Shown: piece after piece, positions 1 through 9,853 of the stretch
How positions within the stretch are numbered: the first letter of the stretch is position 1
How the letters are laid out: every line of letters begins with the position of its first letter
From: Deltaproteobacteria bacterium
Lineage (GTDB): Bacteria; Myxococcota_A; UBA9160; SMWR01
Length of the DNA stretch: 64,000 bases
NCBI GenBank assembly: GCA_019310965.1
Contig: JAFDDG010000012.1
Coordinates: 24,076-88,075, forward strand
Direction: 5' to 3'
The notes under the pieces: model-generated
Databases searched by the model: none
What the model saw: the letters and a program-made list of their open reading frames with translations, nothing else
Told to the model about the DNA's origin: nothing
Program-made: the position numbers and the translations under genes

Positions 1-3
1 CGC

Positions 4-38
4 CCGGGGGCGACAGGCGGCCCGCCCGCCGCCCCCGG
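4..38 (-). terminator. hairpin downstream of recA
   Basis: A perfect 9-bp inverted repeat (CCGGGGGCG / CGCCCCCGG) with a 17-nt loop lies 24 bp past the recA stop on the minus strand. There is no T-run after it, so it is a candidate terminator or RNA-stabilising hairpin rather than a classical intrinsic terminator. Confidence 0.35.
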
Positions 39-61
39 ATCCGGCACTCGACCTGCGCCGC

Positions 62-1177
<1,116 letters not shown>

Positions 1178-1188
1178 TTCTTCTTCTC

Positions 1189-1764
1189 CTATACCTTGTG
1201 TGAATCAGGGGTGACCGCTGCCCCAAGAGCCACATGCTCGAGAGGCGAATACCGCGCACCGGAGCGATGCAGCTCGCTCTGGAACAAGACCACCTGATGG
1301 ACGCGCATGGTGGCGTCGGTGAGCGCCGCAACGGCGGCGGCCTGCGCAGACCGCCCGCGCCGCACGCGGCCTAGCGTCAAGTGCGAGCGGAAGGCGCGCG
1401 CCTCGGGGACGAACCCCTCGCGCGCGGTGCCGCGCTCGACGGCGGCCGCGAGATTGGCAATGGGCTCCGGCGGTGCAACCTCGCACGCGACGACACGCGG
1501 CCGGCGTGGCGTCGGAAAGCCGCGCACGGATCCGAGGCTCAGCTCGAACGGCGCGCTCGGGGCCAGCTCCTCGGCCACGGCGCGAGTCAGCGGCTCGACC
1601 TGCACCGCAGCGATCTCGCCGAGAAAGCGCAGCGTCACGTGCAATCCCTCCGGCCGCACCCAGCGCAACGCGTCGGCATGCGGCGCGGCACGCAGCTCGG
1701 CGAGCAGCGCCTCGGCCGCACTTCGGGCAGCGCCCTCGAGAGGGATCGCGAAGAACACTCGCAC
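1189..1764 (-). CDS. thpR: RNA 2',3'-cyclic phosphodiesterase (2H family)
   Basis: This is a member of the 2H phosphoesterase (LigT/ThpR) family, which opens 2',3'-cyclic phosphates on RNA ends. The 191-residue protein starts with the typical MRVFFAIPL strand. It carries both catalytic HxTx motifs, HVTL near residue 43 and HLTL near residue 129, in the two lobes of the fold. The start is GTG. It follows cinA by 4 bp and precedes recA by 11 bp, so it is almost certainly cotranscribed with them. The family in vivo substrate is not settled, so the exact role here is inference. Confidence 0.93.
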   Translation of the reverse strand: MRVFFAIPLEGAARSAAEALLAELRAAPHADALRWVRPEGLHVTLRFLGEIAAVQVEPLTRAVAEELAPSAPFELSLGSVRGFPTPRRPRVVACEVAPPEPIANLAAAVERGTAREGFVPEARAFRSHLTLGRVRRGRSAQAAAVAALTDATMRVHQVVLFQSELHRSGARYSPLEHVALGAAVTPDSHKV

Positions 1765-1768
1765 GCGC

Positions 1769-3088
1769 TCACGTTCCCTTCCCCGATGCCCCAGGCAGCG
1801 ACGCCCCGCCCCGGGCTCGCATCAGCGTCGGCCCCAGCAGCTCCTCGCCGAGCACGGCGCGGCGCACCCAGTCGAGCGCCGCGTGCGCCGTGAGCCGGCG
1901 ATGGCGATGGCGATCGAGCGGAAACACGAAGTGCTCCACAAACGTCCCCTCGGCCCGGGCCAACGCCAGGTAGACGAGCCCGACCGGCTTGTCTTCGCTC
2001 CCGCCGTCGGGCCCGGAGATGCCCGTCGTCGCCAGCCCATAGGTGGCGCCGAAACGCTCGCGCACACCTTCGGCCATCGCGCGCACCGTCTCTTCCGAAA
2101 CGGCGCCGTGCTCCTCCAGCACCGCCTGGGGCACGCCGAGCAGAGCCCGCTTCGCCTCGTTCGCATAGGCCACGACGCCGCCGAGGAAACACTCCGAGGC
2201 GCCGGGCTCCTCTGTCACGGATTCGGCAATCAGCCCGCCAGTGCACGACTCGGCCACCGCCAGAGTCTGCCCCTTCTCCCGCAAGAGCCGCCCCACCACG
2301 GCCGGCAGCGTCTCCTCGCCCTCGCCATAGATGATCGCACCGAGGCGCTCGCGGATCTGGGCACAGACCCGATCGAGCTTCGCCTCCGCCTCCTCGGGCG
2401 TGGCGGCCCGCGCCACCGGGCGCAAGTAGTTGTCGGGAAAGGCGGTGCGAAAGCCGAGCGCCACGTCGTCAGCCGCTGCGATGTCTTCGAGCTGGTCGTC
2501 GAGCATCGACTCGCCGGTGCCAAAGGTGCGCAGCAGGCGCGCGCGCACCACCTGTGCGACGCCGGTGCGCTTCGCGAGCCGCGGCAGCACCTGCTCGTCC
2601 AGCATGCGCATCATCTCCCGCGGCACGCCGGGTACGCAGAAGAAGACCGCGCGCTCGAGGGGCAGCATGAAGCCAGGAGCGGTGCCGATGGGGTTCGCGA
2701 GCACCTCGGCACCCTCGGGAAAATCCGCCTGGGTGGCGTTGTTGGGCGTCATCTCGCGACCTACGGCGCGAAAGAAGGCGCGGATGCCCTCGAGCGCGTT
2801 CTCGTCGCGCACCAGTTTCCTGCCGAAGCTCTCGGCCAGCACCGACGAGGTGAGATCGTCACGCGTCGGTCCCAGGCCGCCGGAGACGAGCACCACGTCC
2901 GCGCGCTCGGCGGCGCGCAGGAAGGCATCGGTCATGTCCGCCGGGTCGTCTCGCACCGAGGCATGCCAGTGGGTCTGCACGTCGAGCGACAACAGACGAT
3001 CCGAGAGGAAGGCCTTGTTCGAATCGACGATCTCGCCGCGCAGAAGCTCGTCGCCAATCGTCAGGATCTCTGCAATCACCCCGCGCAC
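1769..3088 (-). CDS. cinA: CinA family protein (NMN deamidase / damage-inducible)
   Basis: CinA proteins join an N-terminal MoCF-like (molybdopterin-binding) domain, here with ILTIGDELLRGEIVD, to a C-terminal nicotinamide-nucleotide amidohydrolase domain. The latter is recognised by AESCTGGLI with the nucleophilic Ser and by TTGISGPDGG further on. The 439-residue length fits the two-domain family. The start is GTG at 3088; another in-frame GTG three codons later is equally possible. Family members salvage the pyridine nucleotide cycle by deamidating NMN. In several bacteria cinA is cotranscribed with recA, as the gene order implies here. Confidence 0.93.
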   Translation of the reverse strand: MRGVIAEILTIGDELLRGEIVDSNKAFLSDRLLSLDVQTHWHASVRDDPADMTDAFLRAAERADVVLVSGGLGPTRDDLTSSVLAESFGRKLVRDENALEGIRAFFRAVGREMTPNNATQADFPEGAEVLANPIGTAPGFMLPLERAVFFCVPGVPREMMRMLDEQVLPRLAKRTGVAQVVRARLLRTFGTGESMLDDQLEDIAAADDVALGFRTAFPDNYLRPVARAATPEEAEAKLDRVCAQIRERLGAIIYGEGEETLPAVVGRLLREKGQTLAVAESCTGGLIAESVTEEPGASECFLGGVVAYANEAKRALLGVPQAVLEEHGAVSEETVRAMAEGVRERFGATYGLATTGISGPDGGSEDKPVGLVYLALARAEGTFVEHFVFPLDRHRHRRLTAHAALDWVRRAVLGEELLGPTLMRARGGASLPGASGKGT

Positions 3089-3103
3089 TCCGCTCGCGCA
3101 CCA

Positions 3104-3176
3104 CTCGCTGCGCGGCCTGCGGCCTGCCGGATCGCGACCTTCGCTCGCAGGCTGCTCGCTGCGCGGCCTGCGGCCT
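3104..3176. repeat. tandem pair of a 22-bp repeat
   Basis: The sequence CTCGCTGCGCGGCCTGCGGCCT occurs at 3104-3125 and again, identical, at 3155-3176 in the short gap between pgpA and cinA. A third copy in inverted orientation with one mismatch lies at 10519-10540, also in an intergenic gap. It may be a small REP-like dispersed repeat. Confidence 0.6.
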
Positions 3177-3188
3177 TGCCGGGGGGCC

Positions 3189-3656
3189 TCACGTCAGCAC
3201 CAGGATCAGAATCGACATCACGCTCGCACCCATCAGACCGGCCACCACGTCGTCGAGCATCACGCCCGCCCCACCGGCGAAGCTCTGCTCGGCCCAACGC
3301 GCGGGCCCCGGTTTCCAGATATCAAAGCCGCGAAATACGACGAATCCGGTCACAAGCCAGGAAAAACTTGCCGGCACATCGAAGAGGACGAACGGGAAGT
3401 AGGTCAGGAGCTGGCCGACGATCTCGTCGATCACGATGCGGCCGTCGTCCTTGCGGTGATGGACGCGCTCGAACTCGTCCGCGGCCCAGACGCCGGCCGA
3501 GAGCAGGCCCAACGTGGTGAGTGGGTAGAGCCACGGGCCGAAGCCCGAAATGAGGGGATACAGCACCACCCCCACCAGGGAGCCGAAGGTGCCCGAGGCC
3601 ACCGGTGCGTAGCCACTGCCCGCCCCCGTGGCCAGCACGAGAGCCACCGGGTTCAC
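3189..3656 (-). CDS. pgpA: phosphatidylglycerophosphatase A
   Basis: PgpA dephosphorylates phosphatidylglycerol phosphate in the inner membrane, the last step of phosphatidylglycerol synthesis. The 155-residue protein has the family N-terminus ATGAGSGYAPVASGTFGSL, several hydrophobic segments, the acidic motif KDDGRIVIDEIVGQ and a late DDVVAG motif. The start is GTG; no strong Shine-Dalgarno is visible. It heads the operon leading to recA, and an AT-rich imperfect palindrome lies just upstream. The 100-bp gap to cinA holds two copies of a 22-bp repeat. Confidence 0.9.
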   Translation of the reverse strand: MNPVALVLATGAGSGYAPVASGTFGSLVGVVLYPLISGFGPWLYPLTTLGLLSAGVWAADEFERVHHRKDDGRIVIDEIVGQLLTYFPFVLFDVPASFSWLVTGFVVFRGFDIWKPGPARWAEQSFAGGAGVMLDDVVAGLMGASVMSILILVLT

Positions 3657-3927
3657 CGGTACATCAGAATATTCCTGACTATTTTCAGACGTTTGCGGCT
3701 TTCCGAACGGAGCCGCGGCCGGAGGAGAAACCGCAGAGGCCCCGACGCATCGACCCGGGGAAGGTCATGCGCCTCGAGTGGCAGAGTACCGTCGGCGCCG
3801 GGCGAGCGTCAATGCGAGGAGGCGAAAAAAAGGAGAAACTGAGGCCGAACACCGCACCCGACCCTCATCTGGGGGTCCCACCGGCCCCTCACGGCGATCT
3901 AGAATCGGGCCGCCTCGACTCTGTTGA

Positions 3928-5049
3928 ATGGGAAACCCCGCCGTGCGCCTCGCCGTCCCTCTGCTCACTGCCGCTGCGCTGCTCGCTGCTCCCTGGTTGG
4001 CAGGGGCCACTGTCCACGTGGTGCGCACCGGCGAGTCGATCCAGGCCGCAGTCAGCACAGCGCGCCCTGGCGACACCGTCCTGGTGAAGCCGGGCCTGTA
4101 CGCAGCGGCTCCGGGCCGCCGCAGCGTGGTCAGCGTGACCACCGACGATCTCACCCTGATCGGCAGCCTCGGCGCCGTGATCGACGCCAGCGGCGCGGAC
4201 TATGGAGTGCTGGTGGGGCCCGACCTGGCACCCCACCGCCAGGGTTGCCCGACCCAGCCGGCGGTCACGCGCTTCCGCATGCAGCGCGCCGCAGAAGCCG
4301 GCGCGCGGCTCGTCGGGGTCGAACACTACCGCCTGAGCCACGCTGTCTACCTCGAGAACGGCGCCCACGGCGCTTCGGCACTCTGCTCCCGGCACGGCCG
4401 CATCGACCACAATTTTGCCAGCGACCACGCCGGCGCATCGATCCACGCCGACGGCATCGAAACACTGCGCGCCGACCACAACATCGTGAAGAACAGCGGC
4501 CTCGGGATCGAGATCGCGAACTCGCTGAACGCCGTGGTGCACGACAACTGGATCACTGGCAACAGCGGCGGCGTGTTGGTCATCGCTCGCGCGGGCCAGC
4601 CGTTGCCGTTCACGGAGAACGTTTCCGTCGAACACAATTGGATCGCCGAGAACAATCGCCCGGACGCGAGCGGAGAGCTGCCGGTGGGCACAGGCATCCT
4701 GAACATCGGCGGCGACGATGTGCTGATCCGCGAGAATACGGTGATTGGAAACGCATCGTTCGGCGTCGCTTCGTTCGGAAATCCGTCCGGCGCCCTCGAT
4801 CCACGCATCGAGCCCTTCGTCGACGGCCTCGTGGTGAAACGCAACATCGTGAAGCGCAACGGCAACGAGCCCGATACCGCACGGCTCGCGACGCCCGCTG
4901 CCGACCTGATCTTCGTGCCGGACGTGCTCGACTTCGCCACGGGCCACCGGGTTGCGACGGATCCGGATCCCACCGACAACTGCTTCTCAGACAATCACAT
5001 CGATTCGGATCTTCCGAGCGGCATCACCAGCCGCTTCGAGTGTCCCTAG
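3928..5049 (+). CDS. secreted right-handed parallel beta-helix protein
   Basis: The 373-residue protein begins with a clear Sec signal peptide (hydrophobic run to about residue 26, cleavage near AGA). It is followed by the beta-helix entry motif GESIQAAVSTARPGDTVLVKPGLY. The rest holds repeated short strands with Asn/Asp/Gly turns such as HNIVKNSGLGIEI and HDNWITGNSGGVLV, typical of the pectin-lyase-like NosD/PbH1 fold. Such proteins are carbohydrate-active enzymes or surface/periplasmic structural proteins. No catalytic triad of a named family is evident, so the substrate is unknown. It stands alone between the divergent pgpA operon and ruvX. Confidence 0.8.
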   Translation: MGNPAVRLAVPLLTAAALLAAPWLAGATVHVVRTGESIQAAVSTARPGDTVLVKPGLYAAAPGRRSVVSVTTDDLTLIGSLGAVIDASGADYGVLVGPDLAPHRQGCPTQPAVTRFRMQRAAEAGARLVGVEHYRLSHAVYLENGAHGASALCSRHGRIDHNFASDHAGASIHADGIETLRADHNIVKNSGLGIEIANSLNAVVHDNWITGNSGGVLVIARAGQPLPFTENVSVEHNWIAENNRPDASGELPVGTGILNIGGDDVLIRENTVIGNASFGVASFGNPSGALDPRIEPFVDGLVVKRNIVKRNGNEPDTARLATPAADLIFVPDVLDFATGHRVATDPDPTDNCFSDNHIDSDLPSGITSRFECP

Positions 5050-5083
5050 GCACAGCCCGGCGCGCAGCTGCTAGATTCGCCCC

Positions 5084-5527
5084 ATGTCGCCCAGAGGCCC
5101 CGTCCTCGCCCTCGATTACGGCACGAAGCGCATCGGCCTGGCCGTCTCTGACTCCGAGGGCGAGTTCGCCTTCCCGGTGGGGGAGCTCCAGCGCCGGAAT
5201 CCCAAGCGAGACCTCGAGGAGCTGGCGCAGCTGGTGCGCGAGCGCGGTATCGTCGAGATCGTGGTCGGCCTGCCTCTGCACCTGGATGGCCGTGCGGGGG
5301 CGGAGGCAGAGGCGGCGCGTGACTTTGCCGCGTCGGTCGGCAGCGCCACCGGGCTGCCAGTCGAGCTCCTCGACGAGCGCTGGACCAGCCGCGAGGCGGA
5401 ACGAGCGCTGCGCGAGAGCCAGCCCCGCCGCCGCAAGCGCGAGCGCGCCCGACTCGACGCTGCTGCTGCCGCCATCCTGTTGCGCACCTTCCTGGCGCAG
5501 CGCACAGCCGACCGGAACGACTCGTGA
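5084..5527 (+). CDS. ruvX: RuvX/YqgF RNase H-fold nuclease
   Basis: RuvX (YqgF) is an RNase H-fold protein, described as a putative Holliday junction resolvase and as a 16S rRNA 5'-end processing factor. The 147-residue product has the catalytic Asp in LALDYGTKRIGLAVSD, the GLPLHLDG loop, LLDERWTSREAE and a C-terminal Asp in RLDAAAAAILLRTFL. Its TGA stop overlaps the GTG start of mltG, so the two are translationally coupled. Pairing of ruvX with mltG is common in bacteria. Confidence 0.93.
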   Translation: MSPRGPVLALDYGTKRIGLAVSDSEGEFAFPVGELQRRNPKRDLEELAQLVRERGIVEIVVGLPLHLDGRAGAEAEAARDFAASVGSATGLPVELLDERWTSREAERALRESQPRRRKRERARLDAAAAAILLRTFLAQRTADRNDS

Positions 5528-6525
5528 AGTTGCGCGTACCGATCGCGTTGGTGACACTGGCCGTCGCTTTCGGCGGGGCGGGCGTCGCCGTGCACAAGGC
5601 GCGCACGGCGCTTTCCCCCGTCACCGACGCACCGACCACGACACACGTGTTCAGCGTCGCACCGGGCGAGACGCTCGGACGCATCGCCGAGCGCCTCGAG
5701 CGCGAGAAACTCGTGCGCAGTGCCTTCGCGTTCGAGATGTTGGCCCGCTGGCGCGAGCAGGAGAGCGCGCTCCAGGTGGGCGAATACGCCCTCTCTCCAG
5801 CCATGGCACCGGACGAGATCCTGGCCACCATCGCCCAGGGTCGCGTCGTCACCTACGAGATGGCTATACCCGAGGGCTTCACGGTGCTGCAGACGGCCGA
5901 GCGCGTCGCCACGGGCAAGTTCGCGGAACGCGACGCCTTCCTCGCCGTCGCGCGCTCCGCGGAAATCGCCGAGAAGTTGGGCGTCGAGGGCGAGACTCTG
6001 GAGGGCTATCTCTTCCCGGAGACCTACCGCATCCCGCACGGACTCTCGGCAGAGGAAATTGCGCGGGTGCTCGTCGATCACTTCCTCGCCGTGTGGCGCG
6101 AGCTCGAGCCCCAAGCAACCGCAGCTGGCCTCTCGATGCGCGAAGTCGTGACCCTCGGCTCCATCATCGAGAAGGAGACGAGCGCACCGGAGGAGCGGCC
6201 ACTCATCGCGTCGGTGTTCCTCAACCGCATCGCGCGCGGCATGCGTCTCGAAACCGACCCCACGGTCATCTACGGCATCCCAGACTTCGATGGCAACCTC
6301 CGGCGGCGCGACCTGGAGGACAGGAGCAACCCGTACAACACCTACGTGATCCCGGGTCTGCCGCCCGGCCCCATCGCGAGCCCCGGTCGCGCTGCCCTCC
6401 AAGCCGTGCTCGAACCCGCCACGAGCGACTATCTCTTCTTCGTGTCGCGCAACGATGGCTCCCACGTCTTCTCGAAGACCTACCGCGAGCACGTCGCCGC
6501 GGTAAACCGCTACCAGCGGCGCTGA
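5524..6525 (+). CDS. mltG: endolytic murein transglycosylase MltG
   Basis: MltG cleaves nascent glycan strands in the inner-membrane leaflet facing the periplasm and helps set strand length. The 333-residue protein has an N-terminal membrane anchor, a LysM-like segment (GETLGRIAERL) and the YceG catalytic domain. That domain contains the catalytic Glu in GSIIEKET and the motif RLETDPTVIYGI. The GTG start overlaps the ruvX stop. The length is in the normal range. Confidence 0.94.
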   Translation: MKLRVPIALVTLAVAFGGAGVAVHKARTALSPVTDAPTTTHVFSVAPGETLGRIAERLEREKLVRSAFAFEMLARWREQESALQVGEYALSPAMAPDEILATIAQGRVVTYEMAIPEGFTVLQTAERVATGKFAERDAFLAVARSAEIAEKLGVEGETLEGYLFPETYRIPHGLSAEEIARVLVDHFLAVWRELEPQATAAGLSMREVVTLGSIIEKETSAPEERPLIASVFLNRIARGMRLETDPTVIYGIPDFDGNLRRRDLEDRSNPYNTYVIPGLPPGPIASPGRAALQAVLEPATSDYLFFVSRNDGSHVFSKTYREHVAAVNRYQRR

Positions 6526-6547
6526 CGCACCGAGGGAGGCAACGGCC

Positions 6548-6922
6548 ATGCCGAAGGGCAAGGCGCTCTACCACGAGTACCCGGATTACGAGGTCGCGCT
6601 CGACTCGAATCCAGCGCGGGTGCGAGTGACATTCCACGGCGAAGTGGTTGTCGATAGCTCGCGCACGCTGGTCGTGCGGGAGACGGGGCACACGGCGGTG
6701 GTGTATTTCCCGCGGGAGGATGTGCGCTTCGAGTGGCTCGAGCGCAGCGACAACGAGACCTTCTGCCCGTTCAAGGGGGAGGCCTCCTACTGGAACCTGC
6801 GCGTCCGGGAGCACAGCGAGGCCAACGCCGTCTGGAGCTACGAGGATCCCTTCGAGCAGGTGGCCGGCCTGGCGGGCTATCTGGCCTTCTTGCCGGACCG
6901 CGAGGGCCTGCTGCAGGAGTAG
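6548..6922 (+). CDS. DUF427 domain protein
   Basis: This 124-residue protein matches the DUF427 family. Typical features are the early segment VRVTFHGEVVVDSSRTLVVRETGH, then VVYFPREDVRF, and a C-terminal half with CPFKGEASYWNLRV and WSYEDPFEQVAGLAGYLAFLPD. The family is a small beta-rich fold of unknown biochemical function, widespread in actinobacteria and proteobacteria. It has no signal peptide and is probably cytoplasmic. It follows mltG by 22 bp on the same strand with an upstream GGGAGG Shine-Dalgarno. Confidence 0.88.
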   Translation: MPKGKALYHEYPDYEVALDSNPARVRVTFHGEVVVDSSRTLVVRETGHTAVVYFPREDVRFEWLERSDNETFCPFKGEASYWNLRVREHSEANAVWSYEDPFEQVAGLAGYLAFLPDREGLLQE

Positions 6923-7005
6923 CCGGCGCCAGATCGGAAAACTCTGCAGCAGGGCCTCGGCTTCGTGTACACTCTGGGATATTCAAAGATTTGTTAGGCG
7001 AATCC

Positions 7006-7440
7006 ATGAAGACGCTCCGCTCGAACCGCTCCCACATCTCGCAGCGTCCGCTGCGCTGCCTCGCCATCGGCGTGCTGGCGTTGGGGATCGGCTGCGCCTC
7101 GACGCTCGAGGATAGCCAGCTGGCCGGCTTCGAAGGCATGCGTGAGCCGATCACGGCTTTTTCACGCAATCCCATCGTCTGCGCACCGACGGCCCTCGGC
7201 AACACGGTGGGCGGCTTGATTGGCGCACCGCTGGCGCTGGCGGTGTTCCCGCTCGTCTGGCCCGCCACGCTCTTCACCTCGGACGACGACTATCTCTTCC
7301 AGATCTACGGCACGACGTTCTGGGGCCCGGTGCTGCTGACCGGCGGCGCCATCGGCGGCGTGTTCTACCCGCTCTCGCTGCTGGCCGACGAGAATCCCTG
7401 CAGCTTCGGCACCGAGCCCCCCCAGCCCAGCCAATATTGA
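7006..7440 (+). CDS. small putative lipoprotein
   Basis: The product is 144 residues from ATG 7006, inside a longer open frame. The N-terminus has basic residues, a hydrophobic run and LGIGCAS, a near-lipobox (position -3 is Gly rather than Leu), so lipidation at Cys is likely but not certain. The mature part has two hydrophobic Gly/Ala/Pro-rich stretches (GNTVGGLIGAPLALAVFPLVWPA and WGPVLLTGGAIGGVFYPLSLL) that could enter a membrane. No family was recognised. Confidence 0.7.
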   Translation: MKTLRSNRSHISQRPLRCLAIGVLALGIGCASTLEDSQLAGFEGMREPITAFSRNPIVCAPTALGNTVGGLIGAPLALAVFPLVWPATLFTSDDDYLFQIYGTTFWGPVLLTGGAIGGVFYPLSLLADENPCSFGTEPPQPSQY

Positions 7441-7497
7441 CGAGCCAGCGACGCCGGCGAGCGCGCAGTGGCCCCGGCGGCCACGCGGGCGCGAGGC

Positions 7498-8751
7498 TCA
7501 CTGCGCATCCCGGCGCTGCTCGAGCTTCTCCACCTGGGTCTGCAGCCAGGGTGTGAGCCAGAAATTCACGCTCTCGTTCTCGAGCTTGCGATGCACTGCG
7601 ATCGCGAGATCGAGCGCCGCGGGCTCGACCCTCGGCTGGGTCAGCACGACATCGAGCAGGTGCAACGCCTCGATCGCCTCGCCGGCCTCGAAGCGCGCGC
7701 GGGCACGCTCGACCAGTGCGGACTGGCCCCCCACCAGCTCGACGAGGTCGCCGTGGATTGCACGCGGCGGCACCGAGTAGAGCTCGGTGGTCGACCGGTG
7801 GTGGAACCAGCCGGCGTAGCTCTCCCAGATGGCGCGCACACTCCAGGAGACCTTTCCGTAGCCCTCGCCCACCTCGAGCTCCGGAGGTAGCTGGATCTCC
7901 TGCATCAGGGTGTGGACATCCTTGCCCTCGTTCATGCCCTTCACGGTCTCGTCGTGGACGTAGTGGATGGCGCCGCGCAGGCGCTCGAGCTCCTCGCGGA
8001 TCAACGCCTTGCCGGCGATGGGCTGGTGATGCCCCACCAGAAGATGTTCGGGCTCCAGCTCGAGCACCCGGTCGACGGCCGCCGCCACAGTCAACGCGTC
8101 GCGATAGCGGTCGCCGCGGATCGTGACGAGGTTCGGGAAATGCCCGAAGAGACAGCCGAAGAGATTCCCGGTGAAGCAGATGCCGTGGTCGGGCAGCCAG
8201 ATGACCAGCGAATCGTTGGTCTCGCCGCCGGCCACGCCGAGTAGCTCGATGCGCAGGCCGCCGAGCTCGATCTCGTGGTGATCCTCGAAGGTGATCGTGG
8301 GCGTCGGAATCGCCTGGGGCGGGGGCGGTCCCAACTCCTTCACGACGTAGTCGTGCAGGTTCTTGATGCGATTCTTGAAGGCAAAGGCCGAGCGCGCGCC
8401 TCGAAACGGCGCCAGCCGCGCATCGTAGCTCTGATGCTCGGCGTTTCCGGCGTGAGCCACCACCTCCGTGCCCTCTTCCAGGAAGCACGGCACGCCACCC
8501 ACGTGATCCACATGGCCTTGGGTGAGGATGATGTAGCGGGTGGGCGCCGTAGAGATCGCGTCGAAGTTGCGCTTGTGGATCGGCGCCTCCATCCCCATGC
8601 CGGCATTCACCACGATGCGCCCTTCGCTCGTGACGATCAGGAAGGCGTTCGAGAAGCCCTCCGACAGGTGGATGAACTCGTTGATCTGCTGGGAGCCGAG
8701 CTTGGCGTGGAAGGGCTCGCCGGGGCGAGAGCGATAAAGGGGCACGGACAT
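7498..8751 (-). CDS. MBL-fold hydrolase with alkylsulfatase-type dimerisation region
   Basis: The 417-residue protein has an N-terminal metallo-beta-lactamase domain. The metal motif reads TQGHVDHVGG, so the first His of HxHxDH is Gln, while the later His, Asp and His are kept. A further metal-site His probably lies in GHHQPIAG. The C-terminal part (SYAGWFHHRSTTELYSVPPRAI and following) resembles the dimerisation region of SdsA-type alkylsulfatases. I chose ATG 8751, preceded by GGAG, over the ORF's earlier start because family homology begins there. Substrate is unknown; alkyl ester or sulfate hydrolysis is only a family-level guess. No export signal is seen. Confidence 0.82.
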   Translation of the reverse strand: MSVPLYRSRPGEPFHAKLGSQQINEFIHLSEGFSNAFLIVTSEGRIVVNAGMGMEAPIHKRNFDAISTAPTRYIILTQGHVDHVGGVPCFLEEGTEVVAHAGNAEHQSYDARLAPFRGARSAFAFKNRIKNLHDYVVKELGPPPPQAIPTPTITFEDHHEIELGGLRIELLGVAGGETNDSLVIWLPDHGICFTGNLFGCLFGHFPNLVTIRGDRYRDALTVAAAVDRVLELEPEHLLVGHHQPIAGKALIREELERLRGAIHYVHDETVKGMNEGKDVHTLMQEIQLPPELEVGEGYGKVSWSVRAIWESYAGWFHHRSTTELYSVPPRAIHGDLVELVGGQSALVERARARFEAGEAIEALHLLDVVLTQPRVEPAALDLAIAVHRKLENESVNFWLTPWLQTQVEKLEQRRDAQ

Positions 8752-8815
8752 GGCTTCTCCTCGATAGGAGGAGCACTGTAGAAGCGCGAGACGAGAGATG
8801 GAAGGGAAAAGGGCG

Positions 8816-9853
8816 CTAGGTGAGCGCAACGTCCTTCAGCAGAGGCAGGTTGTCGAGAGCTGCGCCGGCGCCGTGCACGACGGCGGTGAAGGGGTCCTCA
8901 CTGCGCAGGATCGGAAGCTTGGTCTCCTGACGCAGCACCACGTCCAGGTCACGCAGCATCGAGCCTCCACCCACCAGCATGATGCCGCGGTCGATGATGT
9001 CCGCCGCCAGCTCCGGCGGCGTCTTCTCGAGCGTCAGGTGCACCGCCTCGACGATGGCGTGAATCGGCTCCACCAAGGCTTCCCGCACCTCTTCGCTGGT
9101 AGCGACGACCACCTTGGGGATGCCGGCCACCAGGTCGCGGCCCTTGATCTCCATGGTTTCTGTCTTTCCCGACGGCGATGCGGTGGCGATCGTCATCTTG
9201 ATCGCCTCGGCGCTGCGCTCGCCCACCAACACGTTGTACTTGCGCTTCACGTAATTGATGATCGCATCGTCCATCTTGTCACCGCCGCAGCGGATCGACT
9301 TCGAGGTGACGATGCCGGAGAGCGAGATCACGGCAACGTCCGTTGTTCCGCCGCCGATGTCCACCACCATGTTGCCGGTGGGCGCGGTGACGTCGAGACC
9401 GGCGCCGATGGCAGCCGCCATCGGCTCCTCGATCAGGTAGACCTCGCGTGCGCCGGCGGAGAGCGCCGACTCTCGCACGGCGCGTTTTTCGACACTCGTG
9501 ATGCAGGGCGGAACGCAGATCACCATGCGCGGGCGCACCAGCTTGCGACGGCTGTGGGCACGCTGGATGAAGTAGCGAAGCATCGCCTCGGTGATTTCGA
9601 AGTCGGCGATCACGCCGTCCTTGATCGGGCGAATCGCGCGAATGCCGCTGGGCGTGCGCCCGAGCATCTCCTTGGCCTCGTGGCCCACCGCCAACACGCG
9701 CTCGCCGCGGCCCGAGGAATCCTGCGTCACAGCCACCACTGACGGTTCCGAGCACACGAGGCCCTTACCGCGCACATAGACGAGGGTGTTGGCGGTACCG
9801 AGGTCGATAGCCAGATCGTGGGAGAAAAAGCCTGCGATGGCATCGAAGAACAT
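8816..9853 (-). CDS. mreB: MreB actin-like rod-shape protein
   Basis: MreB polymerises under the inner membrane and guides the elongasome. The 345-residue protein has the full actin fold signatures: DLGTANTLVYVRGKGLVCSEPSVVAV (phosphate 1), VVDIGGGTTDVAVISL (phosphate 2) and IMLVGGGSMLRDLD (adenosine motif). The N-terminal MFFDAIAGFFSHD could be the amphipathic membrane-binding helix seen in Gram-negative MreB. No mreC, mreD, mrdA or rodA is next to it, so this may be a second, orphan paralogue. Confidence 0.96.
   Translation of the reverse strand: MFFDAIAGFFSHDLAIDLGTANTLVYVRGKGLVCSEPSVVAVTQDSSGRGERVLAVGHEAKEMLGRTPSGIRAIRPIKDGVIADFEITEAMLRYFIQRAHSRRKLVRPRMVICVPPCITSVEKRAVRESALSAGAREVYLIEEPMAAAIGAGLDVTAPTGNMVVDIGGGTTDVAVISLSGIVTSKSIRCGGDKMDDAIINYVKRKYNVLVGERSAEAIKMTIATASPSGKTETMEIKGRDLVAGIPKVVVATSEEVREALVEPIHAIVEAVHLTLEKTPPELAADIIDRGIMLVGGGSMLRDLDVVLRQETKLPILRSEDPFTAVVHGAGAALDNLPLLKDVALT

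Noticed and set aside
1307-3520. 737-aa plus-strand ORF
   Set aside because: It is antisense to thpR, cinA and pgpA, which have clear family motifs. Its sequence is Arg/Ala/His-rich low-complexity, as expected for a GC-rich shadow frame.
3924-6629. 901-aa plus-strand ORF
   Set aside because: It overlaps the beta-helix, ruvX and mltG genes in another frame and shows only Arg/Pro-rich shadow sequence.
7468-7484. 6-bp GTGGCC/GGCCAC hairpin between convergent genes
   Set aside because: It is short, lacks a T-run, and is expected by chance in such GC-rich DNA.
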